From the NCBI GenBank assembly GCA_965232815.1, contig OZ247427.1, positions 2,480,001 through 2,544,000 on the forward strand: DNA of 64,000 nt. Reading direction: 5' to 3'. Source of the DNA: Bin87 sp026710825. GTDB lineage: Bacteria > Chloroflexota > Dehalococcoidia > Lucifugimonadales > UBA3495. Below the pieces are notes generated by a model, which was not told the DNA's origin, made no database searches, and worked only from the letters and a program-made list of their open reading frames with translations. This document shows positions 60,449-64,000 of this stretch, piece after piece; the first letter of the stretch is position 1; each line of letters opens with the position of its first letter. Both the position numbers and the translations under genes were made by a program.

Positions 60449-62329
60449 ATGTCGTACATCAGGAGACAGAATCTTAAAGCGTTGGCAATATTATCCTTGA
60501 CCCTGGTGGTCCTGTTGGTTGTCGCATGCGGCACTGCCGGGCAACCCGCCCCACAGGCGGAACCGCAGGTCATCGAAAAGGAGGTCGTGAAAGAGGTAGT
60601 AGTTACCAGGGAAGTCCAAGTCGAAGTAGAGACGGAAAAAATAGTCGAGGTTGAAAAAGTAGTAGAGAAAGAGGTCCCAATTGAGAAGGTGGTGTTCGCT
60701 ACCCCGGTGGCCGGCGTTCACCAGGCGGAGAGGCCCGAATGGGTGAGTATTGGAGCCGACCACCACTACAATGGGGACTTCGTCTTTGTGCATCGGGCCA
60801 ACCCCGGGTTCCTGGACGTGCACTATGGCGCCAGTTCCACCACTACCCTTTTGCCCTCTGGCGTTCGGTTCAACCAACTCCTGATGTACAACCCCAGGGA
60901 ACCGAAGGAGATTGTCGGCGACCTGGCCCAGAGTTGGGAGGTCAAGGATGGAGGCAAGAATTTCGTGTTTCGCCTGCACGATGCCAACTGGCACGATGGC
61001 ACCCCGGTCACTGCCGAAGACATCGTTTGGAGCCTGAACCGAATGGCGCAACCCGACGTCACGCGGGGCCGGGTCACCGCCATCCGTACTTTTTACGAGC
61101 ACGGGTCCGCCGTGGCAGTGGACGACAAAACGGTGCTGATGCCCCTGAAGTTCCCCTCAGCGACGGCTCTGGGCTGGCTGGCGGCAGACTACTACAAGAT
61201 GTATCCCAAGGCCTTGGAGAGCGTGTCCCAGGACGACTTCAACTGTTGTTTCAAGAATACCTTCGGATCCGGCCCCTGGAAGTTCAGGGCCTGGAAGAAA
61301 GGCGACTCCTACGAGTTCGACCGCAACGACGACTACTTCAAGGATCCCATGCCCTATGCTGACGGCATGAAGGTGTTCATCATCACCGACTACGCCCGGC
61401 GTCTGGCCACCCTGAAGACCCAGCAGGTAATGGGACGGTACAACATGGGCGGTATCCTGCTCGCGGACGTGGAGCAGGTGCAGAAGGAGACCGGCGGCAA
61501 GATGCGGGTTCTCAAGGGCGGCGCCGCCGGCGTGTACGGTTTCTGGATGCACTGGAACCGGCCGCCGCTGGATGACCCCAGGGTGCGCAAGGCGATTTAC
61601 CTGGCCCTGGACCGCCACGAGATCGCTGAGATTTCCCAGGGGGGCGCAGCCCTGATTGGCAACTACTTCCCGCCTGGCTATGCCCTCAGCGAGGAAGAAA
61701 TCATGTCGTTGCCAGGCTTCCGCGTCAGCGCCGAAGGCGGGACGCATCCCGACGACTTGTCGGAGTCCACACGGCTGATGACCGAAGCGGGGTACCCCGA
61801 TGGGTTCAAGCTGACTTGGAACGTGGATCAGAGCAAGTTTGCACGGACCGACGCCGAGTTGGTGGCGGACCAGTTGAGGGAGAAACTCAACATCGACGTG
61901 GAACTTCAGGTTGCCGACCGGGCTACTTTCTACGCCCAGTTGCGGGATGGCACCCACGACCTCAGCAACATCGGCACCGGCCTTTACTTCAAGGAGCCGG
62001 AAACGGTGTTGGCCCAATGGTTCTTCCAGGACACTCTCCGCAACCCTCATAACTGGTCCCATCCCCGCTTTGACGAGTTGATGGACTTGCAGGCTAGGGA
62101 ACTGGACTCGGAGGTCCGACGGGAAATGTTCCGGGAGATGGCGGCAATTCTCAACGAAGGGGATAGCCACTACGTTCCCCTCTATTGGACTGCCAGCAGC
62201 GGCATCATCGACTACCGGTTGCAGAATTTCCGGCCGCCCTACCACCCGCATACCATCTGGACCTGGGAGCACGTTTGGTGGGACCCGGACGCGGAGCTGC
62301 TCGGGCCGGACGCTCCCCCCATCGAGTAA
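60449..62329 (+). CDS. ABC transporter solute-binding lipoprotein (family 5, peptide/nickel type)
   Basis: The product has 626 residues. A lipoprotein signal ends at Cys27 (LLVVAC). A linker at about 40-82 is made almost only of Val, Glu and Lys and is followed by the family 5 binding domain. Typical parts are RFNQLLMYNPREPKEIVGDL, QSWEVKDGGKNFVFRLHDA, WHDGTPVTAEDIVWSLNRM, VRKAIYLALDRHEI and LMTEAGYPDGFKLTW. It catches peptides or similar organic solutes outside the membrane. GAGGAGG lies before the ATG. Two permease genes follow, with a hairpin between. Confidence 0.93.
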   Translation: MSYIRRQNLKALAILSLTLVVLLVVACGTAGQPAPQAEPQVIEKEVVKEVVVTREVQVEVETEKIVEVEKVVEKEVPIEKVVFATPVAGVHQAERPEWVSIGADHHYNGDFVFVHRANPGFLDVHYGASSTTTLLPSGVRFNQLLMYNPREPKEIVGDLAQSWEVKDGGKNFVFRLHDANWHDGTPVTAEDIVWSLNRMAQPDVTRGRVTAIRTFYEHGSAVAVDDKTVLMPLKFPSATALGWLAADYYKMYPKALESVSQDDFNCCFKNTFGSGPWKFRAWKKGDSYEFDRNDDYFKDPMPYADGMKVFIITDYARRLATLKTQQVMGRYNMGGILLADVEQVQKETGGKMRVLKGGAAGVYGFWMHWNRPPLDDPRVRKAIYLALDRHEIAEISQGGAALIGNYFPPGYALSEEEIMSLPGFRVSAEGGTHPDDLSESTRLMTEAGYPDGFKLTWNVDQSKFARTDAELVADQLREKLNIDVELQVADRATFYAQLRDGTHDLSNIGTGLYFKEPETVLAQWFFQDTLRNPHNWSHPRFDELMDLQARELDSEVRREMFREMAAILNEGDSHYVPLYWTASSGIIDYRLQNFRPPYHPHTIWTWEHVWWDPDAELLGPDAPPIE

Positions 62330-62369
62330 CGGGCCTTCCCCTCTGTCGATCTTGACGCCGCACCCGGCT

Positions 62370-62400
62370 GTCCTGGGGCGCTAACACGGTGCCCCAGGAC
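62370..62400 (+). terminator. Attenuator-like hairpin between binding protein and permease genes
   Basis: GTCCTGGGGC at 62370-62379 pairs perfectly with 62391-62400 across 11 bases. There is no T-run. Such a stem after a binding-protein gene usually lowers permease expression and protects the upstream transcript. Confidence 0.55.
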
Positions 62401-62507
62401 GGCTAGAGAATTGTCGAACCCAGACAAGTTAGAACTGCCAAGCATAGACAGTGACCTTTGACTCCCAGTTTCAGGATGGAGAGGTCACCGAACCGTCGGG
62501 AGGAGTG

Positions 62508-63467
62508 ATGAAAGGTTACGTGGTGAGGAGGATAGGCCTCTTCATTCCCACCATACTTCTGACTACCGTAATCGTGTTCGCCCTCTTCTTCCTGGTCCCC
62601 GGCGACGCTGCGCTGTTCATCCTCACCGGCGAGGAAGGGGCGGGAGCGGTTACCGACGAAGACCTGCGAAAGCTGCGCCAGGAACTGGGCCTGGACCGTC
62701 CCATTCATGTCCAGTACTTCGACTGGCTGTGGGATACCATGCGCGGCGACCTGGGAATCTCGATCTGGTACCGGGAGCCGGTCACCAACGAAATCCGGGA
62801 CAAGTTTGCCGTTACCCTGCAATTATCGGTCATGGCCATCTTGATGGCTTTTGTCGTGGCCGTGCCGATGGGCATGATTTCCGCCGTCCGGCAGGACACC
62901 TGGCCCGACTACGTCTGCCGGTTACTGACCCTCATTGGGATAGCCCTGCCGACTTTCTGGTTGGCGATCCTCATAATCTACTTCTTGGCCTACGTCTTCG
63001 ACTGGTTGCCTCCGTTAGGTTACGCCACCCTGTGGGAGGACCCAATCCTCAACCTGAAGCAGCTTTTCTTCCCGGCACTGGCCATCGCCTTTCACGATCT
63101 GGCTTTCACCGCCAGGGTAACCCGCTCCTCCATGCTGGAGGTGCTGCGGGAAGACTACGTGAGGACGGCCCGGTCTAAGGGGCTGCGCGAAACCATAGTG
63201 CTGGGCAGGCACGCACTCAAAAACGCCATCCTGCCCGTCATCACGGTGTCGGGCTACCAGTTCGCCCGTCTGCTTGGTGGCACCATCATTATCGAGACCA
63301 TATTCGCCGTACCGGGACTTGGGGCCTTCCTGATAGAGAGCATCATCCACAGGGACTTCGTCGTAATCCAGGCGGTGATTCTGCTCACTGCGGCAGTGGT
63401 GCTGACTTTGAACCTGATCATTGACCTGGTCTACGGCATGCTGGACCCCAGGATACGGTACCAGTGA
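62508..63467 (+). CDS. ABC transporter permease, DppB/OppB type
   Basis: The product is a 319-residue integral membrane protein with about six helices. It starts MKGYVVRRIGLFIPTILLTT and shows the DppB pattern LRQELGLDRPIHVQYFDWL and GDLGISIWYREPV. The ATPase-coupling loop reads DYVRTARSKGLRETIVLGRH, and the end is YGMLDPRIRY. GGGAGGAG is just before the ATG at 62508; an in-frame start at 62451 is less likely. It forms the channel with the next gene's product. Confidence 0.93.
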   Translation: MKGYVVRRIGLFIPTILLTTVIVFALFFLVPGDAALFILTGEEGAGAVTDEDLRKLRQELGLDRPIHVQYFDWLWDTMRGDLGISIWYREPVTNEIRDKFAVTLQLSVMAILMAFVVAVPMGMISAVRQDTWPDYVCRLLTLIGIALPTFWLAILIIYFLAYVFDWLPPLGYATLWEDPILNLKQLFFPALAIAFHDLAFTARVTRSSMLEVLREDYVRTARSKGLRETIVLGRHALKNAILPVITVSGYQFARLLGGTIIIETIFAVPGLGAFLIESIIHRDFVVIQAVILLTAAVVLTLNLIIDLVYGMLDPRIRYQ

Positions 63468-63550
63468 GGCCGTAGCGGGGAACCTCGGCCAAATTTCCCT
63501 CGGCGATTCGAGCCACCGAGCCATTTCGACAACTTGAGAGCAGGACAATA

Positions 63551-64000
63551 ATGATAGAGCAACAGAGATCTGAAGAGTCAGCATTGGCCCGTGCGGGAGG
63601 CAATCTCGCAGCTTGGGGTCATGATGCTGGGATCGGACTTTCGCGCTTCTGCCGGAGCAAACCCCTGGGAGCTGCAGGGGGCATAATTACCATTCTGCTG
63701 ATTGTAATGGCCATCCTGGCCAACGTCATTGCCCCCTATCAGCCCAAGGAGAGCCTGGGCCGGGAAAAGGTCCACCTGCCACCGCAGCAAGGCCACATAA
63801 TGGGTACCGACCACGCCGGTCGGGACGTGCTGAGTCGGGTAATCCACGGGGCGCGCATTTCATTGTACGTGGGCTTCGGCAGCGTCGCGGTGGGGATTGC
63901 CCTCGGGTTCATCCTGGCGGTGCTCACCACATACGCGGGCGGCATAATAGACCTCTCTTTCCAGAGGTTAATCGACTCGCTGATGGCCTTGCCGGGCCTC
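63551..64000 (+). CDS. ABC transporter permease, DppC/OppC type, cut by the window end
   Basis: The 150 codons seen have an N-terminal cytosolic part, a first membrane helix (about 46-63, IITILLIVMAILANVIAP), then HIMGTDHAGRDVLSRVIHGA, the DppC hallmark, and further helices. The rest of the gene and the ATPase genes should lie beyond 64000. AGGA precedes the ATG at 63551, 83 bases after the DppB-type gene. Confidence 0.9.
   Translation, partial: MIEQQRSEESALARAGGNLAAWGHDAGIGLSRFCRSKPLGAAGGIITILLIVMAILANVIAPYQPKESLGREKVHLPPQQGHIMGTDHAGRDVLSRVIHGARISLYVGFGSVAVGIALGFILAVLTTYAGGIIDLSFQRLIDSLMALPGL

Noticed and set aside
61157..62272. A 371-residue minus-strand open frame
   Set aside because: It lies opposite the solute-binding protein gene, which has an unmistakable lipoprotein and family 5 signature.

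Overview
The window is about 64 kb of GC-rich bacterial DNA. It is densely packed with catabolic genes on both strands, and I recognise no rRNA, tRNA, CRISPR array or phage block. It is rich in class III (CaiB/BaiF) CoA transferases, luciferase-like flavin monooxygenases, metallo-beta-lactamase-fold hydrolases, thiolase-like/DUF35 pairs, a Rieske dioxygenase and an oligopeptide-type ABC transporter. From memory of published genomes, this mix resembles the SAR202-type or Dehalococcoidia-like Chloroflexota of marine or subsurface habitats. That placement is inference; no marker gene in the window proves it.

Layout. 1-1768 (minus): the start of a membrane-anchored protein coupled to an S49 peptidase. 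1912-5560 (plus): a MaoC-type hydratase with two CoA transferases. 5646-9213 (minus): an unrecognised protein and a very unusual histidine kinase fused to a receiver and an OmpR-type DNA-binding domain. 9734-13619 (plus): a hydantoinase/dihydropyrimidinase, a RidA relative, an alpha/beta hydrolase and a DUF2806-like protein. 13924-19811 (minus): a CoA operon of cupin, tandem-fused CoA transferase, thiolase-like protein, DUF35 protein and a creatinase-like M24 protein. 19998-23378 (plus): a Rieske dioxygenase alpha/beta pair, an SDR dehydrogenase and a small kinase. 23437-36381: aminotransferases, MBL hydrolases, a large alpha/beta hydrolase, a VOC protein, a flavin monooxygenase, an FMN hydroxyacid oxidase, a methyltransferase and a cupin. 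36507-41374 (minus): a second DUF35/thiolase-like/tandem CoA transferase set. 41837-42706 (minus): a PAS-LuxR regulator. 44068-50569: a third such set, with a two-subunit TPP decarboxylase inserted. 50683-52629 (minus): an S9 peptidase. 53032-56687 (plus): a selenoprotein operon. 56771-60448: a DUF998 protein, remnants of three insertion sequence families and a PQQ-type propeller. 60449-64000 (plus): an ABC peptide/solute transporter running off the end.

Two things stand out. First, three separate copies of one module occur: a double-length fused CoA transferase, a cysteine-less thiolase-like protein and a zinc-ribbon/OB-fold DUF35 protein. The thiolase-like/DUF35 pairing resembles the Ltp2/DUF35 aldolase that cleaves CoA-linked steroid side chains. 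The fused CoA transferases appear to lack the catalytic aspartate in five of six domains. Together they suggest parallel pathways that tag carboxylic acids with CoA and cleave C-C bonds by retro-aldol chemistry. Second, at 54100-54657 an in-frame TGA at the start of a U-G-S-C motif reads as selenocysteine. A stem-loop follows directly, and the coding sequence continues for 80 codons. This is a UGSC-family selenoprotein, which standard gene calling splits into two ORFs. It lies in an operon with a paired protein, an NHL propeller and a flavin monooxygenase.

The genes read as a versatile degrader's toolkit: ring hydroxylation, hydrolysis, CoA activation, hydration and C-C cleavage, with solute uptake at the right edge. 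Regulators are few: the kinase fusion and one PAS-LuxR protein. Where a ribosome-binding site points to a downstream codon, I moved the start there. All alignments to family motifs were made by eye.
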